Below, one piece after another: positions 39,441 through 51,800 of a stretch of 64,000 nt of DNA. The translations under genes were made by a program, and so were the position numbers. The stretch lies in NCBI GenBank assembly GCA_018697195.1, contig CM031870.1, forward strand, positions 10,314,410-10,378,409. Reading direction: 5' to 3'. Under the pieces are notes generated by a model, which was not told the origin of the DNA, did not search any database, and saw only the letters and a program-made list of their open reading frames with translations. How positions within the stretch are numbered: position 1 is the stretch's first letter; each line of letters begins with the position of its first letter. This DNA comes from Certhia americana. Lineage: Eukaryota > Chordata > Aves > Passeriformes > Certhiidae.

Positions 39441-42271
39441 GATTATACTAACTTGGAAACCCCACCACAAATATGCAAAAACACTTACCAGAAACACCTG
39501 GACCTTCAGACAGGCTGTGCTCAGCACAGGGAGAAGTTTCTTAGGTATGGTCACACTCAGAAGGAAGAAAACAAGATGCAGACAAGGCTTTTGGGTTGAT
39601 CAGGAAAGATCAAGTCAACCTGGAAACTCACTCTGGGGTAACTCCTAGGTCTTGTGTTGAAGGTATTAAAGACCCAGTTGTTGGGATTTAAATATGTTGA
39701 ACCCATTTTCCTGTAAAATTTCAACACAGGACAGATGAACTGCTCATATTCTGGGATATGCATTTAGACCTAAGGAATTCTGAATTCTGGCAAGACTACA
39801 TCAGAAGCCGTTACAGAGCAAGCAGATGCAGACAAATCAAGTTTTAATTAATAATCTCAGACTCCAAATGAATTGCATCCCTGCACTGTCATCTGGAAGC
39901 ACATAAGCCTCTGCAGCTACAACACTCAGAGCATCTTCAGCAGGTTCCTGGTCTGAAAACTGCAATCACTTAAATCAAAGATTTTAACATTCATTTTAGC
40001 AGCAAGACATGCATCTTTAGTGATTCACATTAAGGACAACAGTTTCTCCAGGGAGAGGGAAACAGCCTGCCTACCCCATGGGAGATCACAGATGCTCTTT
40101 CAAAGGAAGTAATTTAAATGTAGCCAGGAAAAAAACAGGTTCAACTGAGTGAGCTTTTTCAGCAGAAAAGCTTAAGAGATGAAAGCAGAAATACAAATTA
40201 TAATTCCCTCAGCAGAATAAACAGTTGGATTACTAGCAGGGCATTCAATGCAATCATTAGGAAGATGATCCTCCTCAGCTGAGAAGTGCACTCACCTCTA
40301 AGCACAAACCACATATTTCTTTTTCTTGGGGCTTTCAGAAAGAACAGGAAAACTGGCGTTAGAACACTTTTGTTGAAAACAGCATTAGTTATCTTCAGCT
40401 GCACTCAACGAATTAGATATGGTAATATCACTCTTGCAAACTTATGGCGAAGCTCTCTCCCCAGAGCTTTGAAATTTGAAACATATTCAAAAAAGTGAAG
40501 CAGGTATTTTTTAAAAACAGCCACAAGACTGGCATAAAGCACATCGAAGATGCAGTGATTTTTGTGTTTGAAAGTGATATAGAGACAATCATTTTGCAGA
40601 GAGGTAACGCTAGAGACTATGAGTTATTAATTATATGACATCAAGTAATTACTCACTTAAACAGCAGAACTAAGTATTTTCTCCCCATCTTGATCTCACA
40701 TACCCCATTATAGATGGTACTCAAGGAATTCACTTCGAAACAAGAAAACTAGCTTTAAACAGCAATATAAAAATGGAAATACCCAGGGAAATAACAAACT
40801 CTAGCTTCTGGACTGGGCAGCACTGGCCTGTTCTGTGAGCACAGATACACAGGGCTGCATGGGCAGGAGCAGGATGTGGCCCTCTCAGAACTACAGTAGA
40901 AACAGAACAAGGTTCTGGGCATACCTAGTTTAAATGCAAACATTTTGTATCTTCTGCTTTGATGTTTTGAAAAAAACACACCAGGTGTTCAAAGTACCAA
41001 AAAAAAAAACATCCTGTGGCTTGAGTTTCCCAGCTGGAAAAGTATTTTGAGTTTTGCTAAGAAGCAAAGTCGTTACACCATGACAATACCAACAGGGACC
41101 CCAGGATTCCTCTTCATGCATAGCTTCCTGTTCTATAGCATCCAGAGACTTCACCTTAAAATAAATCTGAGAGAAGAACAGTGAGATATTACAAAGCATG
41201 ATTAAGACTGGTCTTACATGCTGTTTTAACCAGCTGATGCATTTAATATTGAATTTTAAGGTTTTATACAAGGCAGTGTCTGCTCACAGGGCTCACCCAG
41301 CAGATTCCAAGGAGATCCTGGTACTTTGTGCACTCCCCCCTCACATCCCATTGAGGCCAATGAGCAGTCCTGGTGTTCCACAACCCCTGGTAACTACTGG
41401 GACAGCAGCACCACTGGCCAAAATCACATAGGAAACGCTGCAATCTCACTACCCACTGAGGAACATTTGGCTTCCATCTCTTCTATAAAAAAAGCCCAGA
41501 GCCAGGTGATGCTTGCTTCCTACACAGAAGGGACTCTGGTTGGTTTATTCACTACAGCCCATGTGTGTTGTCCTTTTGGGACAGTCTGAGAGGGGCCCAT
41601 GGCAGCAGAAAGCACCAGTGTTGACTCAGGGCTTTGAGGGAATTCCCCAGGAGCCCCATGCACAGAGGAGTGCCAAGGCCTTTCCCCTGACCTTGCACAA
41701 CCAGAGGCTCTGGAATGAGCAGCCCACGGGGCCTTGTGGCCACCCCACACAACCACATCTGCCCCACCTGGTGCAGAGAACCCCACAGAACACATCAGGC
41801 ATGCATTCCTCACCTCTGCCAAAGGATTACCTAGCTCTAGGCTAATAATTGATAGATGCAGGGTTTTAGAGGCCATTTAAGAATCTTCCTAAATTCCTGT
41901 TGGAACATATCAGTGGCTAAGTAAGTGAAAAAAAGTTAACATTAATTAAAAAGATACATTTAAAACAAAATAAAGCTTTCCTTCATAATGCAATTTAAAA
42001 TCCGCATAAAGCAAGTGAAGAATAGTTTGCAGGTTTAGGGACACCCACATGAAGCAGGAAATGCTGCAAAGTCAAGCACCTGATTTCACTTAAGTCCAAG
42101 GAGGCTGCTGCAAAAGACTGGAAAGCTCTGCTGTTGAAGTCAACACCACTTAACTTCCTAAACTATGACACTTAAATCTCTTTAAGCTGCTTCTTTTAAG
42201 TATGAAGTATTAGTGATGTTGAAGTCTGCAGAACATCTTGTACAAATGTAGTACACCCCAATTTTTTAAAG

Positions 42272-42277
42272 TTTATT
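42272..42277 (-). terminator. HAPSTR1: Candidate distal poly(A) signal of HAPSTR1
   Basis: On the minus strand an AATAAA hexamer is followed 12-20 bases later by the GU-rich TTGGGGTGTAC, the expected layout of a cleavage and polyadenylation site. It lies about 3.4 kb beyond the stop codon. Its assignment to HAPSTR1 is inference. Confidence 0.35.
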
Positions 42278-42942
42278 TTTGTCATTAGTCCAAAGGAGAC
42301 AAAACAAAAACCTGTGTGTAAGCTACACCAAACAGCTACCACCAAAGTGCATTCAAGGAAACTTCTGAGCCACACAACCAAGGCAGCCTGTCAGCTCACG
42401 CTAATCACTTCTTGTCTGGGATTACCCATGGACTGTATTATTCATAAAATTAAAAGAACTACAAAGCAGCCTGATAAATTGTATTTTTTTTATTAGGTTT
42501 ATTATGACTTAGAGTTTCTATTACTCCAGCTGGGTAAACCACATTTGAAAGTAAGTTTAACTGCAGGACTTCAATTTCAACCAAAATAATTTTTGCATTA
42601 CTTTATTGTAATATAGATTTAAATTGAACATTTAAAACTTACTTCATTAATAAGCAAGCCAAGCTCAGTAGCTTCAGTGCAGGATGTACTTTATGTAACT
42701 GCCGCACATTCAGGTTAGATTGGATATACATGGAGAAGAGACCGGGCAACTGCACGACTCAGAGGAGAAAGCAAAAGTAAGCACCATTTTTACCAAACTG
42801 AACAGTTCTCCAGTCAGTGTTCCTTACTGAAAATTAACTCACTTCTGGCTCCAGGAGCTACAGTTTGGATAATAGCTGAAAGCTATTTCCAGAACATCAG
42901 TTTTCTACACTGGCACAAGTCTTCAAAGCAACAGGTACTGTA

Positions 42943-42963
42943 CCTTTTTTTTTTTTTTTTTTT
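42943..42963 (+). repeat. Poly-T run
   Basis: A run of about 20 T precedes TATATATAAAG on the plus strand. It lies in the inferred HAPSTR1 3' UTR, where it would appear as an A run in the mRNA. Confidence 0.85.
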
Positions 42964-45293
42964 ATATATAAAGAGACAACCTTTTTTCCTTTGTTTTTCA
43001 GGTGAATACATGCATTTTTGATCATTCTGGCAGAGGTCAAAGAGCAAATAACAGTTGGGGCTAAATGAAAAACAATCAAAAGTTGCCAAATATTTAAGAA
43101 AAAAAAACATTAAAGCAACCAGTTTAATATCAAAGTCTGTTTTTCAAAGAAAAATGGCACAAATTAAATAAGAAGCCACACAAATTTAGTTTTAGATGGC
43201 AATAGACTGAATTAATGCTTCAGAGCATTAACAAGATTTATTTCACTGCAAGAAAGGGGAGAAGTAATTTGAACAGGATCTGTATTTGGGCTAGACCAGC
43301 AGCACTGCTACAGTTCAGTCCCTGTGTGCAGAACTGATACCAGTATGATGCCACCTTCACCACATCAAGAATAAAGTGTGTTAAAAGTTGCAGAGCATAA
43401 GCATCTTACTTGTACAAGCCAGTTAAAAAATAAACAGAAGAGTTAAGAATGGTTCTCACACCTGTCCTTTCTGTTCAGGACTCCAGCTTTCTTTAAAAAA
43501 GAAAAATCCCTCTGCCAACAGCCTAATAAATACTAGCGTATATTCAGATACCATCTTCAAAATCTTTGCTGAAAATGCAGTCTCCAAATGAAAACTAGCT
43601 TTATGCAGTATTAACATCTTACATAAACTAAACCCTACGAATTGTAGATAATAGCAGGAACTGAAATAACGTATACTGAGTCTTTAAGTGATGTGCAAGT
43701 TCAGCTATGTAACACAGGTGGAGGCTGGAGCAGTGTTTACCACTTTGCTCTGGACAGTTCTGACAGTCCCTGAACTACAGAGCCTCTCACTACAGTACTG
43801 CGCAACTGCTGACATCTTCAAGGGCTCTTCGGTGTAAAGAAATGTGATGGAAGCACCACAAGGCAAGGAAATCATGCTCAAGTAGAGAGCCTTGAGTATC
43901 TCACCCAGCATTGCTGTCTTGCCTTGACTACAGACATTGATGAGAGGGCACCAGGGTAAAAAGGGCAAACCTACAGTGAAGTCTGCTTCAAACAGCAAAG
44001 ATAATACAAAAGAGATCTGACTCTACAAGCACATAAGCTAAAGTCTTGAAGAGCTGTGTATTAACATGGAGCTCAAGGTGCCTTCACTTTACCAGAAACC
44101 ACAATTTTTAGTACTTGGAATCTAGCATAGCTAATTAAATTCCAGGATCAGCCTATGCTTCCAGTTAAAGCATGCGTATCACCTCTCTAAATACCCCTTT
44201 CCCAACGTGCAGGGTTGGAGCTCTTAATTTTCTTATTCTTCCTGTATTATCCCTGTCCATGGCAGAGATTTAGAGGCCCTAAAGCCAGAGCTCTCCACCA
44301 AAGACTTTCTCCCTTTACATATAAAAATAGTCAGGACACTCTGAGACTGACATCTGTCCTTCCCCATTCAGAAACAGATTTGCAGCAGATCAGTCTTGAT
44401 CTCTAGTTCAGTTTTAGACGATGCTTAAGTTACGGCAGCCAGAGTTCAATCCTATGAATATAAGCTAAACACAAAAAGAAAGCCATTTATCCTTTTTAAT
44501 TCATGCTTGCAGCATGTTTATCCAGAGTTTTATAGTCAACTTCCAGTTTTAAATTATTTTCTTAGCACTTCACAGAATCTGCATGTCATGCCCTCCTCAA
44601 GGGGATGGCATCACAGAATCTTAAGTTAGTCCAAGTTTCCACATGTGACCAGAAGTCTTACTTGTTAGAACACACGCTTTTCCAACTATTCCCCACATTC
44701 CCTCTCCTCCCACCCCTCCCCAGCAATGGGCAATTACTTCACAAGAAATGTAAAATAGAATATGGGTGTACACAAAACCTACCCTTCACTAATACTGAAC
44801 AGAAAAGCCTATTTTCCAATTACAGGACATTTTTCTCTAAATTTAGGTCAGCACTGGTGCAGTCTGCACTGTGTATGATTACCACGAGGATAATACCAAT
44901 AAGTACATATATTTTCTCAAACTGATTTAAAAGCCTATGAAGTTAATTGGGGAATAGTTTAATATTGCTACTTCAGAGCACTAGAACACACAAAGTGAAT
45001 CGAATAAAGATCCTTGTATTGATTCAATATTAAGTATTAATTGCATGACCATCATAGCACCTCTTTACATTATCACACAATCACCAGAATTATCAACTGC
45101 TTTTAAAACTAAAAAGGGTACAGTCCAGTATTTATAACTTGCACACTGTTACTATACAGAAACTAGGTGCATGGTACAGTGCTGCAAAAATGGAAGCCTG
45201 CAGTTTTGACAAAGATGCCAAGTCATGTTGTAGACAATTTCAGTCAAACTGGCAATACTGTTTAAGCAAATACTCAAAGCAGGAAATAAAGGA

Positions 45294-45318
45294 CAAAAAA
45301 AAAAAAAAAAAAAAAAAA
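45294..45318 (+). repeat. Poly-A run in the inferred HAPSTR1 3' UTR
   Basis: A run of about 24 A on the plus strand, preceded by AATAAAGG, would be a U run in the HAPSTR1 mRNA. The preceding sequence is not a recognisable retroposon. Confidence 0.85.
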
Positions 45319-45525
45319 TTCTATAGCCAAATAAACATCTGAAATTTCCTTTCCCTTTAATAATACAAGTAAGGTCACTTTTAGCCTTGGAACAGATACA
45401 TGTTTGCCTATGATGATCTTGCTAACTACTACACAATATCTGATGTTCTCTGCTAAGAATATAGTTTAAGAAAGCCGCAGTTACAAGAGGCATCTAATGT
45501 AATACCTAGAATTTCCTTTATGGCA

Positions 45526-45531
45526 TTTATT
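45526..45531 (-). terminator. HAPSTR1: Possible proximal poly(A) signal of HAPSTR1
   Basis: An AATAAA hexamer on the minus strand lies about 120 bases after the HAPSTR1 stop codon. The downstream GU-rich element is weak, so this may be unused or serve a minor short isoform. Confidence 0.25.
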
Positions 45532-45646
45532 GAATTCTTTGTCTTAAACAGTGAATATGGAAAGATGGCCTCATGTTTCCTTTTCAATAGTACTCTGAGG
45601 ATCAAGTGGCTTTCAAGCAGCATGGTGGGTTTGAAATTTTTGCAGT

Positions 45647-45891
45647 TTAGATCATTCTGTTGCGTTTATGAGTTGGTGAGTCTGTAATGACATCGCCACA
45701 CTGGGCTGAGGTACGCTTTCTAGTTCCACCATTGTCCAAGTGGAGTGCCATTTCTTCTGATATGAAAGTGTTCAAATCAACATCATGGAGTCCATTTCTC
45801 CTTCGACTAGCATTGGAGCCACTGCTCACGTGAGTAGGCGAGCCTGGGGTACTCGAGCGAACACTTATACTAGCCATTGCACCACTAAGAC
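45647..45891 (-). CDS. HAPSTR1: HAPSTR1 coding exon 4 (terminal coding exon)
   Basis: The acceptor is a long pyrimidine tract ending CTCTCCCCAG before 45891. The exon finishes Gly193 and encodes residues 194-273, ending KRNRMI then stop at 45649-45647. The segment is rich in Ser and Thr with proline-directed sites (T207-P, S210-P, S264-P) and two basic patches (SRRRNG and TRKRTS). These fit a regulated, partly disordered tail; that reading is inference. The 3' UTR continues to lower coordinates. Confidence 0.95.
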
Positions 45892-48800
45892 CTGGGGAGA
45901 GAGAGAAAAAGGGCTTCAGTCAGACAGCACAGAAAGTTCAGTTCCCACGTATGCCACACAGGCCTGCACTCAGCCGAATTCCGCTGAGATCTTAAAGACA
46001 CTTCATCCTACTGTTTGTACCATTCCAGTCCAGAGCACACCTTCTCAGCTTTCAGTTCATGTAATAATCCCGTAATTACCAGAACTGCATTTTATGACAT
46101 TAAAAGTGAGCTTATACACAGGTCATAACAGCACACTCTGGAAAACATTTAACTCCATAAGCATGACATGCTATTCAAAACGTGGACATACTCAAGAGCA
46201 GACAATTTCAATTTAAAGGCTTCACACTGGATCAAGAGTTACACAGCCCTGCCAAGGACTTGCCAGTTGAACTGACCTTGTCCTGTGTCAACACCACCCC
46301 CCTGCTCCCTTTTCACTCCCTGAAAGAAACTCAGTATGGCAGCAGGTCTCAGACAGGTATACACCACAGCTAGTATATAAATACAAGCTTGTACTTCATG
46401 GCTAACACTAACAACCAACATATTAGTATTATTTAATTCAGAATTACACTGAAAGAACAAGCAAGGAACACCATATGACAATCACCCAAAACTTGTTATC
46501 AAGAGATCTGATGTAAGTCACTGTCACAGGCACCCTGCAAGTATTTTAGTTCATATTCAGATTAACAGTGTTTGATTCAAATTGAAGTTTATTTCTTGTA
46601 GAAACGAGACTATAAAAAGACAACCATGAACTTTCATACTGATTTAACCTCTGCCTTCTGTAGCATTACAATTTTTCAAAAGTGGGACGTTCCAAAACAT
46701 AAATTTAGTACAGACTAATACACAAAATACTCTTCTCAATTTCCAATTCAGGCTGTACTTGGACATAAACAAGAGCTCAGAGATAAGACAAACATCTTTG
46801 CCACCTTAACTTTTAAAAATCTGAGTATTAGTAGGAGAGTACAGAAACATCTGTTGGCCCCAAGAAAGATAAAGGTAGACCCGCATATTTTCTAACAATA
46901 AGAACAAAGAAATGTCCAGGAAGATTCCACTCTCAGTAACCTTCAAAATCTTAGAGCTCTCTTCTCCAGTCTTAAGTATCCTGTAGGTCTGTCCAGTCAT
47001 CTCAAATCTTGTGTGTGCATTAATTCACACCTCCATGTACAGTCAAATGAGCAGCCAAAAATCACTGACTGACAAGTCAAGGCTAACAAAACCCAATCCA
47101 TCAGCTGCTGGTAGGCCAAATAGGCAACTTCAGAGGCTCTGGGAAGAGAGGACTGTACATTTACATCAATCACTGACAATTACATCAGTGACAAGAAACC
47201 TCAGTCAGAAGCTGCAGTCTAAAAGCCATCTGCAGCAATGGCAGGTTGATACAAAGTCAGGATGGAACCAACTTGACTCTATTGAACATAACTGAAGGAA
47301 CATTTAAAGCTTTGAACTTTTCACAGCACAGGAAATACTTTTACACAGATCTGGCATTACACAACAACCAGTAGACATAGCCACCAGTCACTGATTCTTT
47401 CTTAGGGCTTTTGCTTATAGCCCCAAGTGGTGTTCAAACAGGGCTCAGATGCATGGTCTGAACACCAAGAGGCACCCTGCAGATTTCATTAATAGCAAAA
47501 TTATCATTCATTTACAATGGCAGAAAGTATTTAAACAGAAGAAGCTGTTTTAATGTAAAGATAAATCAGAAATTAGGTTTTTGACCGTATTCTCAAGATT
47601 AAGGTCAAGCTTAAATTCAAAACCATTAGGAAAATAATTTCCCATGCATCTACCAAAGAAAGCAGCTACTTGATGACAAATGTATGAGAAAAAGCCAGTT
47701 CAGATACCACACTCTGGATAAAATACTAACATGCATAGAATTTGGGAAAGTAACAAATCACTTCACAATTCAAAGACATCAGTAGTTTAATTTCAACTGG
47801 CACGACATACATTAGAAAAAACATTAATTAGAAAAAAAACATTTAAATTAAATTCTTAAAAAAGAAAAAATCTTACATCATACAGGTGACATTTTTCAGA
47901 TCCAAACTGATGGTAGAGATTTCCCCCCACAACCCTATTCCAAGCAAAACTGCTGTGATCACACAAGTTCAGTGTCATTACTTACACTTAAGTCAACAAT
48001 ATACATCACTGATCAGTCATTTACTGTTATACAACTCAGACCAAATGAGCAACATACTAATTCAATTTTATCATGACATCTTTTTACTACATCTAGTGCC
48101 CAAATAAGGGAAGAAAAATTATTATTCTAAATAAACCCCAAAACTGACCTGTGATGTCAAAAGACATTTTTTTGGCACCACTCAAGAGCTATGTTTTAAG
48201 TGGAGCCTTTTCAAGTAACAAGCAGTCTTTGAAATAAGTTGATACAGTTAAAAGATGCACCTGTAACATGCTGCAGCATATTCTAAACCAGACTGCCATA
48301 ATTCACCCACAATGCCTAAAGCAGTCACTGACTTCCCAGTATTTAGGTAATGCTGATTCACTGTACATTTAAATACACAAACAACCTTCACAAGATAATT
48401 AGAAGTTAAAATCTTCAATCCAACTTGGTGTCTAAGGCAGGAGAGTAGCTTTGAACTAATTTCTGCATATCAGAATACAAGGATATTTCATCACAGCATG
48501 GACTCTGAGCTACAGGTTAATCTTACACGTCACACAGGTATTTAGTAGCAGTAAGAATCATCGCTGGGTACACTGACAAGACTGAGTGACAATCTCAGCT
48601 CCTGGCAGTTAGCTAGGTAACACAGCATTGCCCATCCATCCAGGAGAGCCAAACTGAAAAATGAAACACTCAGATCACAGTTTAGGACTGGCTAATTGAG
48701 CTAACATGGAAGAGTCAAAGCAAACTCAAGGCATACCTTCGAATATCAAGATGTCACTTCATGGAACCAACATCTCTGAGAACAACTTGCAATGCTCAAA

Positions 48801-51800
48801 ACAATCTACTTTGTGTCAACAGGAAAAAAGAGTTAAGTTTTTCCTTGGGAAGCTGTGGCAAGGCAGAGGAAATCTCAGAAAAACCATTTACTGTGAATTA
48901 CTCTGAGTTTATGCTTTCAGCAGACTCAGAGCTCTTCCCAAAGCATTTAAAGCAGTAACTGATCCTAGGAAGTGGTAAGATGACATGACTGTCAGCAAAC
49001 ACCATTTCCCAACCTGACATTTCTATATTGTGGTTAATATGGCCTAACCACAGGCATACCAGTTTTGTCCACGCAACAGGACAGAGATCCAAACAGCTGC
49101 TACCGTGGCTTTACTTTTCCCAATCTCACATCCACCTCTGAAGACTCCACTCCTTTCTACCAGGGACATCTCCTTTATTATTAGAGGCCTTTAAGAAAGC
49201 ACACGTGGCTCTTACGCCCTTCTTTAAATGGGAAAGGTCTGAAGTGGAAGGCGTATCTCCAACATTTTGCAGTACCTAGTACAGTCTCACTCCTGTCTTA
49301 TCTTTCAGTCATCAACAATATGACATTTCATAGACAATGATTTTACAAAAAGTTGTATTCTAAAGGTCTTATAGTACTATTAGAAAGAGCTGTGATCAAT
49401 ACTAGCCAATTTATAACCAAGTACACTCAAACTACTTAAGTCTACAACTATCTAAGTCTAGTGTTTTATCTACACTAAAACTATCAAGATACTAGAATGC
49501 TTGACTGAAAGTATGTTTCATGGATTACAAAATACTTAAAACTGTCAACTCAAAATTAGCAAGTTTATCACCCCAGCCTAACAAACTCTAAATGCTGTTT
49601 CATCTGCACTACAATCATGCCCATGTACAACTTATTCAGGTCACTACCACAGCATAATATACTGGGTAGCTACTGTTCAGTATAGTAACAGCACTAACTA
49701 CTGTTTTCTGTAAGTTTTAAGCAGGAAGTATCAAAAGGAACATTCACGCTTAGGTAAGTGTGACTAAAGCAGGAATTAGTTAATAACCCCAGATAAATAC
49801 AAAATGGCACGCAGAGAGATCCTTGTCACTCTTCTGTCGTGTTCACCTTTTTGTAATACTGGCTCAAAGAGCAAGTTTTAGTAGCACATACCAATACACA
49901 ATTCCATCACAGCTATATAGACACCTTTAAATTAAACTGTGTCAGACCAATCTGAACAGTGTTCTCTCATCCCCTGTTTTACCAAATGCTGCTTCTCCAC
50001 TCTGCCAAGTGCTCCTGTTTTAAACTGAAATTTAATGTTCTACCAAGCAAATACGAAGATTTAGTGGAAATTCAGACTCTTAAGCCAGGCAACACACTTC
50101 TACATGCAAGTGTTCTTCCTACCCCAAAAAGACCAAATCACATGAATGATGTACATAAACATTAGAGCTAAGGAGAAAAAGAATTTATATTCTCTCACTG
50201 TACTGTTGCCCTATTTTTTCCCCAAATTCACCTAATTTTTCATGAAGAATGCTCAAGTCAAATGCATTTCAACATTACCTTTCCAAGTTTGCTTCTTCCC
50301 CCTCCTCAAATCACTGCATTTTCTCACAATATGCTGGGAGGACAGTCTGTGAAACATGGAGCACATCCCACAGTAAAGGACATGGGCTGTGCACCAGACT
50401 TGGTACACCAGCTACAGGCACGTGGCTGTGTTTTGGAATCTTGTACTTAGCTCAGTTTGATGTAATTCTGTCATTTGAAACTGATCTCTTACAGAACTGG
50501 AAACGTCAGTACACATCCAGAGTAGGTGAAGATACATCCATACTTTCCCTAGGTGCAATCACATTTCAGAGACTAATGGAAGTTAAAAACCCAACTCTGT
50601 AATTGAGATGTTGGACAATAAAGGTATTATCTTCTACTACCACATTATAAAACACCAAGCATCAGACTGATGTTTCATTAAAGTTTCAGAAAACTGCAAT
50701 GAGTAAAACATCATGTATTACCTTGAGATAACTACTCAGCTTTTCTAAAACGCTTGAACTTCTTTTCAAATATTCACAGTTTAAGTCACCAGCCGTGCTT
50801 TATTTCAAAGGTTACTCATCAGCATGCTAACAGTGAAAAGCTGATAATAAGGGAAAAGATGGTGTTTACCAAAGTTTTCTCTCTGAAGAGTAGGGTTCCA
50901 AAGTCTCATTCTCACTAACACTAAAGACTTCAGTAACAACTGCAGACCATAGGTGCCAAGGAGTTAAAAGAAAAGGGGAATTGCATACATCTTAAACGTT
51001 CTCATGCCTAATTTTTTGTCATGGTAATTTTGCTTTTACCTACTATAACAAGTTCTTCTCTACTGTTCTGCTTTCAAGACAAGTTTTCTTGTAGTAGAAA
51101 GACTTGATAATCACTATCACAAGATTAAATTCTGGGGTCAACAACTTGTCCAAAAAACTGTAAACCATATTGTAGAGATAAAGTGCAAGTCAGAGGTTAC
51201 AGGCTGGAGACAGAAGAGGGAAGGCAAAAAATCCAGTTTTAAGATATTTCTTTTCAGATGAAGCATAAAGTTTAAAGATTTAACTAATGCCTAAAGAATG
51301 CTATTCCCTAATGTTTTATTCTAGGGCATACACCTAGAATTGTGTTTGATTTTCCAGGAAATACTGAATTATTAGCTACTTTGTCATCACTGCTTCTGTC
51401 AAATTTTCAGGTGTGCTTATGATGTGTTTAGGGGTTACATGATGAAAAAAGAGGTATTTTCCACATCAAAGGGGAAGATCAGCAAGTTATAATGCCATGG
51501 TCTTTAGACATACATTAGTACCTATTTCTGAGAAGTCAATACACCAACTCTGCTTCCACTGAGTTTACTTGGTGCCATAGGCTATTCATACCTAGCCCTG
51601 CTTCACTAAAAGAGGTCTTGCTGCAAGCAGAGAAGTTTGAGCATTATCCCTCAAATCTAATTAAACCCATCCACATATGAACAATAAAGAAATACTCTAT
51701 TCCCACCAGGAAGCCAACCAGCACAAAACAGCCTCTCTCCTTTATATGCCAGTTAGAAACACCTCTTAAAACCTCCATGCCTGCACTGCTCCCCACCATC

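Larger units (their letters stand above)
28531..42254. other. Intergenic downstream flank of HAPSTR1
   Basis: The two candidate LTRs, the 36-bp and 21-bp tandem repeats, the 35178 hairpin and the weak CR1 fragment are listed separately. A 16-base poly-A run lies near 34240. Between them I see no gene. Mammalian synteny would place GRIN2A beyond this side, but none of its exons was recognised. Confidence 0.6.
42255..45646 (-). other. HAPSTR1: Inferred HAPSTR1 3' UTR (about 3.4 kb)
   Basis: Sequence downstream of the HAPSTR1 stop is AT-rich and non-coding. The extent is inferred from a well-formed candidate poly(A) signal at 42277-42272 on the minus strand. It includes an A run of about 24 bases at 45294-45318 and a T run at 42943-42963, as read on the plus strand. 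An earlier AATAAA at 45531-45526 could give a much shorter 3' UTR. Without transcript data the end is uncertain. Confidence 0.4.

Noticed and set aside
45280..45320. AATAAA followed by an A run, as in a retroposed mRNA
   Set aside because: The signal is only a few bases before the A run, the upstream sequence matches no gene I know, and no target-site duplication was seen.
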